A stretch of DNA of 64,000 bases, from NCBI RefSeq assembly GCF_021390245.1, contig NZ_JAJUXH010000010.1, positions 248,001 through 312,000 on the forward strand. Reading direction: 5' to 3'. The translations under genes and the position numbers were made by a program. Source of the stretch: Dyadobacter sp. CY323. GTDB lineage: Bacteria; Bacteroidota; Bacteroidia; Cytophagales; Spirosomataceae. Positions within the stretch are counted from its first letter, which is position 1. Each line of letters starts with the position of its first letter. This document shows positions 1 to 9,250 of the stretch, in pieces. The notes under the pieces were generated by a model, which saw nothing but the letters and a program-made list of their open reading frames with translations, had not been told where the DNA came from and searched no databases.

Positions 1-2
1 CG

Positions 3-1565
3 ACGGAATTACCATTCAGCATGAAGCTACAAGGTTGGTTATCCATGCATTTGCACGAACTGGTAATCTGCTGGATGATTGGAGCGGCAGTGCTTTTGCT
101 GCGGTTTCTGGGCGGCTGGCTGTTTACAGAAAAGCTTCGTTACGATGCAAAAGTCGTAATGGACCGGGAGTGGCGTGCACGATTCGGGGTGATTGTAGCA
201 AAAATGAATATCTCGCAATCCATCGAATTCAAAGAAACGGCCAAAATCCTGACACCGATGGTGATCGGAGCATTCAGTCCGGTGATCCTGATTCCCATTG
301 GGCTGCTATCCGGGTTTTCGACGTCTCAGGTGGAAGCGATCCTGGCGCACGAACTCGCCCACATCAGAAGAAACGATTACCTCGTTAATATGCTTCAATC
401 CTTCGTTGAAGTGGTATTTTTCTTCCACCCCGCCATTTGGTGGCTTTCGGAACGCATCCGCACAGAGCGGGAACATTGCTGCGACGACATTGCATTAAGT
501 GTTTGTGGGGACAAAATGTCTTTGGCACACGCGTTGGTCAAAGTCGCTGAATGGCAAACCGCTCCGAGAATGGCTATGGCATTTGCATCCAAAAAACCAC
601 TCTTGCTTCGTCGCGTCCAACGCGTACTCGGCCTCACACCAAAATCAACCCGGACGTTAGGGAATCTGCCGCTGATGCTGGTTGCATTCGGTTTGGTGAT
701 AGGATTGTCGGTGTATGCAGTGGCTCAGAAGACTGAGAAAAAGAAGGATAAGAAAGTCAGTCAGTCCGCGGGTAAAAAACAAAAATCCGTTTCCGGCTTT
801 CACGCCGTCGAAAATGAGATTGCCGAGGTACCTGAACTTGCGGAACTTTCCGCAATCGAAATCCCTGATGTCGAAATCGCAGAATTTCCGGCAATGCATT
901 TTGATGATGATTCGCTTAATAAAAAAAGAAATGAGATCCATAAAAGAATGCAGGCGCTGCAAACCGAAATGGAACCGCTGAATCAGCGAATGGAGGAAAT
1001 ACAACTCGAAATGGAAAAACAAAACTTTGAAGTGGAACGCTTTCAGAGAGAATTGGAAAAGATTGAATGGAAAAAGCAAGCTGCATTGGAGTTGAGAAAT
1101 GATCTGACAGAGAAAAGATCAACATTGCTCGACAGATCAAGATCGAACGAATCGAAAACAAATGACTCGGAACTTGACAAGCAGCTTGCGGATTTCGAGC
1201 AGCAGATTAAAGTGCAGGAAGAAACCATTTCACAACTGAATTCTCAAATCGCCTCCACCCGAAAAGATGCTTTCAAAGCAGAAGAGCCTATTCGGAGGTT
1301 TAATACCGAGACACAGGAAATCAATGAGAAGATTGAGGAGATTAGTGGCAAAATTGGTGTGGAAGCTCTTGGTTTTGAAAAGATTGAAGGCAACCCACGT
1401 GTCCGGGAAGCAAGAACTTCGCGGGTAAGAAATGTTACGGGGCATGGCCGCGTTGCTCCGCCCCCACCGCCTCCGGCGCCAGCGCGGGCAGTACCGGCTC
1501 CGGCACCCAAAGCTCCAAAATCGGTTGCGCCTCCAAAACCTCCCGTTCCGCCAGCAAAAAAGTGA
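3..1565 (+). CDS. BlaR1-like M56 family membrane metallopeptidase, 5'-partial
   Basis: The reading frame is open to the left edge, so the N-terminal membrane segments are probably missing; the first Met inside is at 21 and residue numbers below count from it. A gluzincin motif HELAH lies at residues 110-114, inside a hydrophobic M56-type domain, followed by a conserved ERxHCCDD stretch. A further membrane segment is at about 215-235. This matches the membrane protease half of BlaR1/MecR1 antirepressors, which cleave a BlaI-type repressor. The outer part is not a penicillin-binding sensor: it is a charged region, a long Glu/Lys/Gln coiled coil (about 300-440) and a Pro/Ala-rich tail (about 475-514). 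The signal sensed is therefore unknown. A BlaI/MecI repressor gene would be expected just left of the window. Confidence 0.85.
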   Translation, partial: TELPFSMKLQGWLSMHLHELVICWMIGAAVLLLRFLGGWLFTEKLRYDAKVVMDREWRARFGVIVAKMNISQSIEFKETAKILTPMVIGAFSPVILIPIGLLSGFSTSQVEAILAHELAHIRRNDYLVNMLQSFVEVVFFFHPAIWWLSERIRTEREHCCDDIALSVCGDKMSLAHALVKVAEWQTAPRMAMAFASKKPLLLRRVQRVLGLTPKSTRTLGNLPLMLVAFGLVIGLSVYAVAQKTEKKKDKKVSQSAGKKQKSVSGFHAVENEIAEVPELAELSAIEIPDVEIAEFPAMHFDDDSLNKKRNEIHKRMQALQTEMEPLNQRMEEIQLEMEKQNFEVERFQRELEKIEWKKQAALELRNDLTEKRSTLLDRSRSNESKTNDSELDKQLADFEQQIKVQEETISQLNSQIASTRKDAFKAEEPIRRFNTETQEINEKIEEISGKIGVEALGFEKIEGNPRVREARTSRVRNVTGHGRVAPPPPPPAPARAVPAPAPKAPKSVAPPKPPVPPAKK

Positions 1566-1570
1566 TTATA

Positions 1571-1609
1571 AAAAAAGAGGGCAGTGCATATCACATTGTC
1601 CTCTTTTTT
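1571..1609. terminator. Bidirectional intrinsic terminator
   Basis: A 10-bp perfect stem (AAAAAAGAGG at 1571-1580, CCTCTTTTTT at 1600-1609) has an A-run on one side and a T-run on the other. It lies between the converging M56 gene and the ferredoxin reductase gene, so it can serve both strands. Confidence 0.75.
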
Positions 1610-1628
1610 TATACCCTGAATGGAGATA

Positions 1629-2693
1629 TTACTCCACTTCAATAATCACGTCGTCGCTCATTGGATGCGTTACGCAGGTCAGTACAAAACCTTCGTCGAT
1701 CTCTGCCTGGGATAATGCGTCTTCTTCGTCCATCTGCACTTTCCCGGAAACACATCGCCCCAGGCAGGCCGTACACATTCCGGCCTGACAGGAATACGGA
1801 AGATCTATATCCATATTCAAAGCAGCTTCGAGAACCGTCTCGTGCGGTTTAACGGGAACTTTATATTCCGCGCCTTCGTAAAAAAGCGTAATCTCCCTGG
1901 CTATTAATGCATTTTCTTCCTCCATCACAATTTCCCCGGGCTGGGCTGCGGTGGCTGTAAGAAAGCTTTCGTGCCTCACTTTATTTGTCGGTACACCCAG
2001 GATATCCAACGCCCGTTGCGCCTCCACCATCATATCCTCCGGACCACACAGAAAATATTCTGCTTCCTTCTTGTCCAGGGTAGGTATTCCTTCTACGATT
2101 TTCAGGAGATGAGATTTATTCAATCTTCCGGTTTCACCTTGCCAATTTTCAGAAGGCTGGCTCAATGTGTGTACTACTTTGAAACGATCGCCATACTTAG
2201 CTTCTAATTTCTCGATCTTATTCCTGAAAATAATGCTTTCTTCATTGCGGCTGCCGTAAATCAGAAACACCTCACTCTCAGGCTCAACCATTAATATGGA
2301 CTTTAAAATCGAAAACAAGGGAGTTATTCCGCTTCCCGCACCAATAAATACCACTTGCCTTGTTTGATCGTCTTCCTGCTTCGGGAAAAACACGCCCATT
2401 GGTTCCATTGCTTCAAGCACATCCCCTTCCTTAATGGAATCCAAAAGCATGTTTGACGCAAATCCGCCGGGGACACGCTTGATGGTAATGGCCAGCGAAA
2501 CATCGGTATATGGTGAGCTCGACATCGAGTAAGACCTCCTTACCTTTTTGTCGTCCTGTTCGATCAGTAAGGTGAGAAACTGGCCGGGCCGGTACGAAAT
2601 TACTTCATTTAAAGGATGCCAGAAGTGTATCGTGGATGCTTCTTCCGTTTCCTTTTCGACTTCTTTAACTTTTAAGAAATAATATTTGCTCAT
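1629..2693 (-). CDS. PaaE-like FAD/[2Fe-2S] ferredoxin--NAD(P)H oxidoreductase
   Basis: This is a three-domain electron-transfer flavoprotein: FAD-binding barrel with RSYS at residues 53-56, NAD(P)-binding domain with GAGSGITP near 116-123 and a CGPEDM motif, then a C-terminal plant-type ferredoxin domain. The cluster cysteines are C302, C307, C310 and C340 (C-x4-C-x2-C-x29-C). The order FNR then ferredoxin is that of PaaE, the reductase of phenylacetyl-CoA epoxidase, but no paaABCD genes are nearby, so the partner oxygenase or desaturase is unknown. It stands alone between two terminators. Its leader carries one copy of the GCTAAAAGC-type repeat described elsewhere. Confidence 0.88.
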   Translation of the reverse strand: MSKYYFLKVKEVEKETEEASTIHFWHPLNEVISYRPGQFLTLLIEQDDKKVRRSYSMSSSPYTDVSLAITIKRVPGGFASNMLLDSIKEGDVLEAMEPMGVFFPKQEDDQTRQVVFIGAGSGITPLFSILKSILMVEPESEVFLIYGSRNEESIIFRNKIEKLEAKYGDRFKVVHTLSQPSENWQGETGRLNKSHLLKIVEGIPTLDKKEAEYFLCGPEDMMVEAQRALDILGVPTNKVRHESFLTATAAQPGEIVMEEENALIAREITLFYEGAEYKVPVKPHETVLEAALNMDIDLPYSCQAGMCTACLGRCVSGKVQMDEEDALSQAEIDEGFVLTCVTHPMSDDVIIEVE

Positions 2694-2726
2694 TGGATGT
2701 AGCTATTGGCTCCTAGCTTTTAGTGT
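2694..2726 (-). repeat. GCTAAAAGC-type interspersed leader repeat, copy 1
   Basis: Read in the sense of the reductase gene, the leader contains CTAAAAGCTAGGAGCC followed by AATAGCTA and then, after a few bases, the ATG at 2693. The same vocabulary (GCTAAnAGC, CCAATAGCTA) occurs just before the starts at 18286 and 40440, in the same orientation relative to the gene. Confidence 0.6.
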
Positions 2727-2738
2727 GATATTCAATGC

Positions 2739-2773
2739 AAAAGCCTCACAGGTAACACCTATGAGGCTTTTTT
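2739..2773 (-). terminator. Intrinsic terminator of the aminotransferase gene
   Basis: The 10-bp perfect stem AAAAGCCTCA (2739-2748) and TGAGGCTTTT (2762-2771) has a 13-nt loop. It lies 16 bases past the stop codon of the minus-strand aminotransferase gene and ends in a T-run on that strand. Confidence 0.7.
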
Positions 2774-2788
2774 CATTTCAATTTTATC

Positions 2789-4018
2789 TTAATTCAAAGT
2801 TGCAACAGCTGTTCTGATTCGCTCGACTGCTTCCACCAACGCTTCGTCGGCAGCGGCGGTTGAAATACGGATGCAGTTTGGCGCTCCGAAACCTGAACCC
2901 GCTACGGTAGATACGAAAGATTTATTTAACAACCAGTTGGAGAAATCGTCGGAGTTATTGATCACCGACTCTCCGTCCGTTTTTCCAAAATAATAACTTA
3001 CATCCGGGAATGCGTAGAATGCTCCCTGAGGTACATTCACCTTAAATCCAGGAATCGCTTTCAACAAGCCAACAACCAGGTCACGACGACGCTGATATGC
3101 TTTTGCCATCTCGATTGAAGGCTCCATTGGCCCATTAAATGCGGCAACGGATGCTTTTTGCGCGATGGAATTTGTGCCGGAAGTAACTTGCCCCTGCAAT
3201 TTTTCAACACCTTCGGAAATCCATTTAGCAGCGGCGATGAAGCCGATCCGCCAGCCCGTCATAGCATATCCTTTCGCAACACCATTTACGGTAATTACGC
3301 GTTCCTTCAATTCAGGAATGGAACCGATACTGAAATGTCCTTCTTCCGTGAAGTTGATATATTCATAAATTTCGTCCGCGAGGACGTAGATATCTTCGTG
3401 TTTTTCCAAAACCGCCGCGATCTCTCTCAATTCTTTTTCTGAGTAAACGGCTCCCGTTGGATTGTTTGGGGAAGCATACATTACGATTTTCGTACGAGGC
3501 GTAATGGCAGCTTCAAGTTGCTCCGCTGTCACTTTGAAATCATTTTCAAAAGCACCATCGACAATTACCGACTTTCCTTCTGCCAGTTTCACCATTTCGG
3601 AATAACTAACCCAGTAAGGTGCAAAAATTACAACCTCATCGCCCGGATTGATCAAAACCTGGATCACGTTTGCCAGGGAATGCTTGGCTCCGGTGGAAAC
3701 CACAATGTTTTCCGGTTTCCAATCTATATTGTTATCTCGTTTCAATTTGTCAGCAATAGCCTTTCGCAGGTCCGGATAACCTGCAACCGGAGAGTATCCA
3801 TGAAAACCATCATCGATGGCTTTTTTGGCCGCCTCGCAAATGTGCGCGGGCGTCTTGAAATCAGGCTCTCCAACACTAAGACTAATTACTTTGTGGCCTT
3901 GGGCTGCCAACTCGCGTGCCATTTTTGTCATTGCCAGCGTCGAAGATTCTTCGAGGGCGTTGATACGGTCGGCTAACAACCGTGATCCCGTTTGGGTTTG
4001 CTCTGCTACTGCGGACAT
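2789..4018 (-). CDS. Pyridoxal-phosphate aminotransferase, class I (aspartate aminotransferase type)
   Basis: 409 residues, normal for the AspB/AspAT Ib subgroup. PLP-site signatures are visible: NNPTG at 185-189, D215 in the YVLADEIYEY segment (pyridine nitrogen contact), the Schiff-base lysine K249 in VAKGYAMTGWRIG, and a C-terminal CIRIS segment carrying the substrate-carboxylate arginine. It would transfer the amino group between aspartate and 2-oxoglutarate; related family members also act on aromatic acids or prephenate, so exact specificity is inferred. It is divergent from the rtcB gene, with a TACCTTTG -7 element upstream. Confidence 0.9.
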   Translation of the reverse strand: MSAVAEQTQTGSRLLADRINALEESSTLAMTKMARELAAQGHKVISLSVGEPDFKTPAHICEAAKKAIDDGFHGYSPVAGYPDLRKAIADKLKRDNNIDWKPENIVVSTGAKHSLANVIQVLINPGDEVVIFAPYWVSYSEMVKLAEGKSVIVDGAFENDFKVTAEQLEAAITPRTKIVMYASPNNPTGAVYSEKELREIAAVLEKHEDIYVLADEIYEYINFTEEGHFSIGSIPELKERVITVNGVAKGYAMTGWRIGFIAAAKWISEGVEKLQGQVTSGTNSIAQKASVAAFNGPMEPSIEMAKAYQRRRDLVVGLLKAIPGFKVNVPQGAFYAFPDVSYYFGKTDGESVINNSDDFSNWLLNKSFVSTVAGSGFGAPNCIRISTAAADEALVEAVERIRTAVATLN

Positions 4019-4075
4019 TGCAACGATTAAATTTAGTTAAAGTAGGTACTGCTATCTGTATCAACAAATTGCCCG

Positions 4076-4083
4076 CAAAGGTA
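4076..4083 (-). promoter_or_regulatory. Bacteroidota -7 element TACCTTTG upstream of the aminotransferase gene
   Basis: On the minus strand the sequence reads TACCTTTG, matching the TAnnTTTG consensus of the Bacteroidota primary sigma factor, about 58 bases before the ATG. I see no TTG at the expected -33 spacing, so this rests on the -7 box alone. Confidence 0.45.
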
Positions 4084-4199
4084 CAGGTTTTTGAATGCTG
4101 TTTGAGGAATGTTGGTAAAGATTTGGTAAAACTTAGCATACTATTTTATTAATCCGGCGTCTTAAGAATAAAAAAAAGCCTTCATTAAAATGCATCCGA

Positions 4200-5726
4200 A
4201 TGGACTCAACCATCACAATCGAAGAACTGCTGTTTTTGGCTAACATCCCAGAAAATTTGCACGCAGCATTCCTGCGCGTAACCAATGGACTACATCAACG
4301 GGCCAAATACCCAAAGGAGAAAGTTTTTCTGCTTTTGGTCAAAATGTTACACAGTCCGAAGAAGTATGCCTTTTCGAAAAACAAGATTACCAATCTTGCC
4401 AAAACCATTTACGAAGAAATAAAAAACGGCGTCGAGATTTCACTGACCGATGACGGAAAGGAATTGTTATATAATGAAGAAGCTGTGCTCACATTGGAAG
4501 ATCGGGAGACGCAGCCAAAAAATGCATTTAACCTGCGTGAAGACAAGCTCGACTATGCGGTTTTTGGAAAAGAATACATCGAAGAAGGCGCATTGCAGCA
4601 AATGGAAACTGCTACCAGCCTGCCGATTTCGGTTGCGGGCGCATTAATGCCCGACGCGCATCAGGGATATGGTTTGCCGATCGGCGGCGTGCTGGCGACG
4701 GAGGCGGATAAGGTCATTCCATTTGCAGTGGGCGTGGACATTGCCTGCCGCATGTGCCTTTCCATTTTCGACATTTCACCGGACTACCTGAAACGGGAGT
4801 CGCATTCATTGAAAAAGATACTGCTTGAAAATACCAAATTCGGAATGGGTGGTGAAATTGGTCGTAAATATGATGATAGCGTCATGGATCTTCCACAATG
4901 GGGAGCAACAAAACTGATCAAAAACCTGAAAGACAAGGCTTACCGCCAGCTCGGTACTTCCGGAACCGGTAATCATTTTGTTGAATGGGGTATTTTGGAT
5001 GTCCTGGAAAATGATGCTTTGCTCGATCTGCAAGTGGGACAATATCTTGCGTTGCTGTCACATTCCGGTTCCCGGGGTTTTGGAGGAAATGTAGCCAATC
5101 ACTATTCCAAGATGGCCATGCAGAAAACGGTCCTCCCCAAACCGGCAGCACATCTCGCCTGGCTCGACCTGAACTCGGAAGAGGGCCAGGAATACTGGAT
5201 CGGGATGAATTTGGCCGGAGAATACGCTTCTGCAAATCACCATGAAATCCATAACAAGATCGCCCGAGACTTACATGAAAAACCATTACGGATGATCGAG
5301 AACCACCACAATTTCGCCTGGAAAGAAAAACTTGCCGATGGTCGCGAGGTGCTCGTTCATAGAAAAGGAGCCACACCTGCGGGACTAAACGAGCTGGGCA
5401 TTATCCCCGGCTCCATGAGCCAGCCTGGATATGTGATCCGTGGAAAGGGGAATGCGGATTCGCTGGCTTCTGCATCTCACGGCGCGGGCCGACTTATGTC
5501 CCGAACGAAAGCATTTACTTCGACAACCTGGAGCGAAATGAATAAAGTCCTGGAAGATTCTGGTATTCAACTCATTGGCGGAGATCTGGATGAGTCGCCG
5601 ATGGTTTATAAAAACATTGAAGATGTGATTTCCGCACAAACGGACCTGGTTTCGGTTCTTGCGCGGTTTTCGCCCAAAATAGTGAGAATGGCCGATCCAA
5701 ACCGAAAAGAAGGAAGAGAAGATTAA
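4200..5726 (+). CDS. rtcB: RtcB family RNA-splicing ligase
   Basis: RtcB joins 2',3'-cyclic phosphate (via 3'-phosphate) and 5'-OH RNA ends using GTP and Mn. Visible family features are DAHQGYGLPIGG, the metal-binding GVDIAC (D180, C183), LSHSGSRGFG, ENHHNFAW, HRKGATPAG, and the guanylated histidine H427 in ASHGAGR. At 508 residues it is longer than the E. coli protein (about 408). Roughly the first 95 residues are a helical extension before the catalytic core, which looks specific to this subgroup. There is no rtcA or rtcR nearby, so no dedicated repair operon is seen. The gene is divergent from the aminotransferase and converges on the Omp85-like gene with only 9 bases between stops. Confidence 0.9.
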   Translation: MDSTITIEELLFLANIPENLHAAFLRVTNGLHQRAKYPKEKVFLLLVKMLHSPKKYAFSKNKITNLAKTIYEEIKNGVEISLTDDGKELLYNEEAVLTLEDRETQPKNAFNLREDKLDYAVFGKEYIEEGALQQMETATSLPISVAGALMPDAHQGYGLPIGGVLATEADKVIPFAVGVDIACRMCLSIFDISPDYLKRESHSLKKILLENTKFGMGGEIGRKYDDSVMDLPQWGATKLIKNLKDKAYRQLGTSGTGNHFVEWGILDVLENDALLDLQVGQYLALLSHSGSRGFGGNVANHYSKMAMQKTVLPKPAAHLAWLDLNSEEGQEYWIGMNLAGEYASANHHEIHNKIARDLHEKPLRMIENHHNFAWKEKLADGREVLVHRKGATPAGLNELGIIPGSMSQPGYVIRGKGNADSLASASHGAGRLMSRTKAFTSTTWSEMNKVLEDSGIQLIGGDLDESPMVYKNIEDVISAQTDLVSVLARFSPKIVRMADPNRKEGRED

Positions 5727-5735
5727 TGCTTTTTC

Positions 5736-6977
5736 TCAAAACACTTCGCCTAGATTTACAAATAGTCCACGCGAACCTTTCATCCCAAAACCGTAATCAA
5801 TGGCGATATTGGCCCTGGATTTTTTATTGACCTTTATCCTCAATCCTACTCCGCCAGCCGGTGCAATTTTGGTGAAATTATTTGAAGGCCAATTTGATAC
5901 ACTTTGCGCATTTCCGAAAACGACGGCTCCCAGCAGGCCATTTCGGGTGAGTGACATTCGGTATTCTGTTTCAAAGTAGAGCAATTTCGGACTACGAAAC
6001 CGACCCTGAATATAGCCTCGCCCCATACTCGTCGACGGATCCCAGCCGGTACTGGGAAGGTCGAGATACGGCGACTTGCCGCTTACGATCAGCCAGTTGT
6101 AATTCCAGAATGCCAGTGTATTCCGACTTCCCTGAGGTAGGTTGAAGTATTTGCGGATATCCACAACGATCGAGTTCCAGTTGCTTGTGCTATTCATTTT
6201 TTTTAAACTCGATCGGTATTGCACGCTGGTGTAGAATCCTTTTTCAGGATTAATGGAATTGGTGCGGCTGTCGTAGACCAGTGTAGCAACCGGCCCGGCA
6301 GATATTGATTTTGGTGTCAGTCCGTATTTAAGAACGTCGTCATTCCGATCTTCCTGACGAATATTCCACCGGTAATCGTAGAAAAACCCGATTCCGGCGT
6401 AAAATGAATTGGTGACTTTCTTCAGTACCGTCTGATGCAGCCGGATGTGCGAATAGTCTATTTTAGAAGCGTCGCCGAGTTCGCTGTTTGGTCCAAGCCC
6501 GTACGTATCCTGAGGATATTTGAAATACCGCCAGTCTGTAAGGATATTAAAATCATTGTTCCGCGTCCAGATGCTGGCTTGCAGCGGAACGGTGATTTGT
6601 TTGTACTCGGTGTAAATGAAGTTGGCGGTAATGCTCGATATTCTCGTTTTATGCGGATTACTCGAATAAAATGCGGAATTCACATTCATCGAACCAATAA
6701 AACCGGAGGTTAATGTGTAGCCGAAAGCAGGAACAATGGAAAACAGCACTTTCCCCGTTTTCAGAACTGTATCCACTTTGACAGAGTCCTGACGGTGCTT
6801 TTTTCGAAGGTTTTTAAGCACATCAATAATATCCTTCTGCAAAACGATCTTCTCAATCGAGTCTGCTTTTGCGACGGGTTGGCTGTCCGATATTTGCATA
6901 GGCCGGCTATGGGATTCCACACCTGTGAACGTCAGGTACAAAAACAGCGCCAATATGCGTATATAATTTCGTTTCAA
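5736..6977 (-). CDS. Omp85/BamA-TamA type outer membrane beta-barrel protein
   Basis: About 413 residues with an N-terminal export signal (MKRNYIRILALFLYLTFTG) and a surface-antigen (D15) style barrel: many amphipathic strands, a GRGYIQGRF segment resembling the L6 (V)RGY/F motif of Omp85 proteins, and a final strand ending in F. No POTRA repeats are present; the region between signal and barrel is only about 70 residues. I placed the start at the TTG that begins the signal peptide; another TTG 11 codons upstream (7010) is also open, and no ATG precedes the signal. The substrate is unknown. It lies downstream of icd, separated by a strong terminator, and converges on rtcB. Confidence 0.75.
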   Translation of the reverse strand: MKRNYIRILALFLYLTFTGVESHSRPMQISDSQPVAKADSIEKIVLQKDIIDVLKNLRKKHRQDSVKVDTVLKTGKVLFSIVPAFGYTLTSGFIGSMNVNSAFYSSNPHKTRISSITANFIYTEYKQITVPLQASIWTRNNDFNILTDWRYFKYPQDTYGLGPNSELGDASKIDYSHIRLHQTVLKKVTNSFYAGIGFFYDYRWNIRQEDRNDDVLKYGLTPKSISAGPVATLVYDSRTNSINPEKGFYTSVQYRSSLKKMNSTSNWNSIVVDIRKYFNLPQGSRNTLAFWNYNWLIVSGKSPYLDLPSTGWDPSTSMGRGYIQGRFRSPKLLYFETEYRMSLTRNGLLGAVVFGNAQSVSNWPSNNFTKIAPAGGVGLRIKVNKKSRANIAIDYGFGMKGSRGLFVNLGEVF

Positions 6978-7039
6978 TTCGCGTCCGGGGGTAACTTTGG
7001 TAATATCCAAATGCTATACCAAAATGATACCGGGAACAA

Positions 7040-7076
7040 AAAAGCCACCAGGTTCAATGTGAACCTGGTGGCTTTT
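7040..7076 (-). terminator. Strong intrinsic terminator after icd
   Basis: A perfect 16-bp stem (7040-7055 with 7061-7076) encloses a 5-nt loop and is flanked by A and T runs. It begins 20 bases after the icd stop codon and separates icd from the barrel gene, which therefore needs its own promoter. Confidence 0.85.
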
Positions 7077-7095
7077 AAACGTCAGACACTATTTA

Positions 7096-8307
7096 TTAAG
7101 CCAAAGCAGCTTTCAAATTTTCGTCAATTGCATCAAGGAACTCTTCTGTGTAAAGGTAATGCTCGCCATGCTTGACGTCATTCCCGTGAATATTCACAGC
7201 CAGATCTTTTGTCATTTTACCACTTTCAACTGTTTCAATACACACTTTTTCAAGTGCAAGGCTGAAGTCGATCAGAGGCTGGTTGCCGTCCAGTTTACCA
7301 CGGAATGCAAGACCACGTGTCCACGCAAAAATGGAAGCGATCGGGTTCGTTGATGTCGGCTTTCCTTTCTGGTGCTCGCGGTAATGGCGTGTAACCGTTC
7401 CGTGCGCCGCTTCCGCTTCCATGGTTTTGCCATCAGGCGTAACCAATACAGAAGTCATAAGTCCCAGCGAACCAAATCCTTGTGCAACGGTATCAGACTG
7501 AACGTCACCGTCATAGTTTTTACAAGCCCAAACAAAGTTACCTTCCCATTTAAGAGCAGAAGCAACCATGTCGTCGATCAAACGGTGCTCGTAATGTACT
7601 TTGCCAGCATATTCCTGCTCGTACACTTCCTGGAAAATATCCTTGAAACGTCCGTCGTATTTTTTCAGGATCGTATTTTTTGTCGAAAGATATAATGGCC
7701 AGCCTTTATCCATGGCAACATTGAAACACGCCCGAGCAAATCCGTAGATCGACTCGTCGATGTTGTACATTCCCATTGCAACACCAGCACCTTTGAACTC
7801 ATACACTTCGTGCTCGATCACTTGTCCATCTTCGCCTTCAAACTTGATGGTCAGTTTTCCTTTTCCAGGAACTACAAAATCGGTTGCTTTATACTGATCA
7901 CCAAATGCGTGACGACCAACAATGATAGGTGCAGTCCAGTTTGTAACCAGACGCGGCACATTGCTCATAACGATCGGCTCGCGGAAAACGGTACCATCCA
8001 GGATATTCCGGATCGTTCCGTTTGGCGATTTCCACATTTGTTTCAGATTAAATTCTTTAACGCGGTCTTCGTCAGGAGTGATCGTAGCGCATTTGATCCC
8101 AACGCCGTATTCTTTAATCGCATTTGCCGCATCGATCGTAACCTGGTCATTGGTTTCGTCGCGATACTCAACGCCGAGGTCATAGTACTTAATATCAACA
8201 TCCAGATACGGTAAAATGAGTTTTTCTTTGATAAACTTCCAGATAATCCGGGTCATTTCATCGCCATCCAGTTCTACAACGGGATTGTCAACTTTAATTT
8301 TGCTCAT
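7096..8307 (-). CDS. icd: NADP-dependent isocitrate dehydrogenase, eukaryote-type (subfamily II)
   Basis: 403 residues aligned from end to end with the homodimeric IDH1/IDH2-like class rather than the E. coli class. Features include [12 protein letters not shown] at the N-terminus, the [13 protein letters not shown] segment, [11 protein letters not shown] with the isocitrate-binding Ser/Asn, LIDDMVA (metal-binding Asp), YDGDVQSD, and [11 protein letters not shown] for the cofactor. The enzyme converts isocitrate to 2-oxoglutarate and makes NADPH in the TCA cycle. It is a single-gene unit bounded downstream by a strong terminator. The roughly 230 bases upstream, to the divergent lipoprotein gene, contain no promoter that I can call with confidence. 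Confidence 0.95.
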   Translation of the reverse strand: MSKIKVDNPVVELDGDEMTRIIWKFIKEKLILPYLDVDIKYYDLGVEYRDETNDQVTIDAANAIKEYGVGIKCATITPDEDRVKEFNLKQMWKSPNGTIRNILDGTVFREPIVMSNVPRLVTNWTAPIIVGRHAFGDQYKATDFVVPGKGKLTIKFEGEDGQVIEHEVYEFKGAGVAMGMYNIDESIYGFARACFNVAMDKGWPLYLSTKNTILKKYDGRFKDIFQEVYEQEYAGKVHYEHRLIDDMVASALKWEGNFVWACKNYDGDVQSDTVAQGFGSLGLMTSVLVTPDGKTMEAEAAHGTVTRHYREHQKGKPTSTNPIASIFAWTRGLAFRGKLDGNQPLIDFSLALEKVCIETVESGKMTKDLAVNIHGNDVKHGEHYLYTEEFLDAIDENLKAALA

Positions 8308-8536
8308 GTCCTAAATTCTATACTAGTTAAAGATTTGAAACCGATCGTGAAAGTACAAACAATCGGCTAAAAGCTGAAAAATAGGCGACTAAATTGGTTT
8401 TAAACTTTCCTATTGCGCTTTTATGGCCTGCATTTACAGCATTTAATCCGCACATCGCATTACTGCCTGGCACAGGTTTTTAACTGTAATATGAAAATGT
8501 TAAGAATTTTTATAACTGTTTTAAACTTAATGGTTA

Positions 8537-9247
8537 ATGAAATCGCTACACGCATGCGCCGCACTACTTACATTAATTGCCGTATCCATCACATCCTGTC
8601 GAACTGTATATGCGCCAAATGCGGTTAATGCCCCGCTTTTGCAGGAAAAGGGAGAGTTTAAAGCAACCGTTGCAACAAATAATATTCAGCTCGCCGGCGC
8701 CGTCACCGAACATGTAGGAGTAATGGTGAATGGATACCTTAATGCCTATACAAGTGACGACAAAAGCTTCAAAAACAATGGAAAAGGTGGGGAAATCGGG
8801 ATCGGCTACTTCGGCCATACCGACCAGCGTCTTTCCTATGAAGCGTATGCCGGCGCTGGGTTTTATAACGTAAGCATAAAGGAATCCAACAATACGAAAC
8901 GATTTGATTCAGACGCAATGAAGTATTTTGTACAACCGTCTATCGGCTGGGTTAATCCATATTTTGAAGTTGCATTGACGCCCCGGCTTTCGATGATTAA
9001 GTATAAAATGCCCGATATTGCCGGATATTCAAGTGAGGAAAGTGCTGCCAATTATTTCAATATCATCGACCAGAAAATGTATGCGTTTTTTGAACCTGCA
9101 CTCACTCTTCGCGGTGGCTATAAGTTTGTAAAACTGCAATTACAATACGGCCATTCGTTTAAACTTTCGAAAAACAACATCAATAACGATTCAGATATTG
9201 GCAGCATTGGGTTAATTTTTGATATTGCTTCCTGGTACAAAAACTAG
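8537..9247 (+). CDS. Predicted outer-membrane lipoprotein, function unknown
   Basis: 236 residues with a lipoprotein signal peptide ending in SITSC, so Cys21 would be lipidated. The mature part has repeated short amphipathic beta segments with Gly and aromatic residues (for example IGIGYFGHTDQRLSYEAYAG) and a hydrophobic C-terminal strand. It resembles small porin-fold or beta-barrel-like proteins, but I recognise no family. It is followed three bases later by the 5-formyl-THF cyclo-ligase gene, so the two are probably cotranscribed, though no functional link is evident. Confidence 0.7.
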   Translation: MKSLHACAALLTLIAVSITSCRTVYAPNAVNAPLLQEKGEFKATVATNNIQLAGAVTEHVGVMVNGYLNAYTSDDKSFKNNGKGGEIGIGYFGHTDQRLSYEAYAGAGFYNVSIKESNNTKRFDSDAMKYFVQPSIGWVNPYFEVALTPRLSMIKYKMPDIAGYSSEESAANYFNIIDQKMYAFFEPALTLRGGYKFVKLQLQYGHSFKLSKNNINNDSDIGSIGLIFDIASWYKN

Positions 9248-9250
9248 CGA

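Noticed and set aside
1244..1642. A glycine-rich minus-strand reading frame opposite the M56 tail
   Set aside because: It is only the antisense reading of the Pro/Ala-rich tail and spans the terminator.
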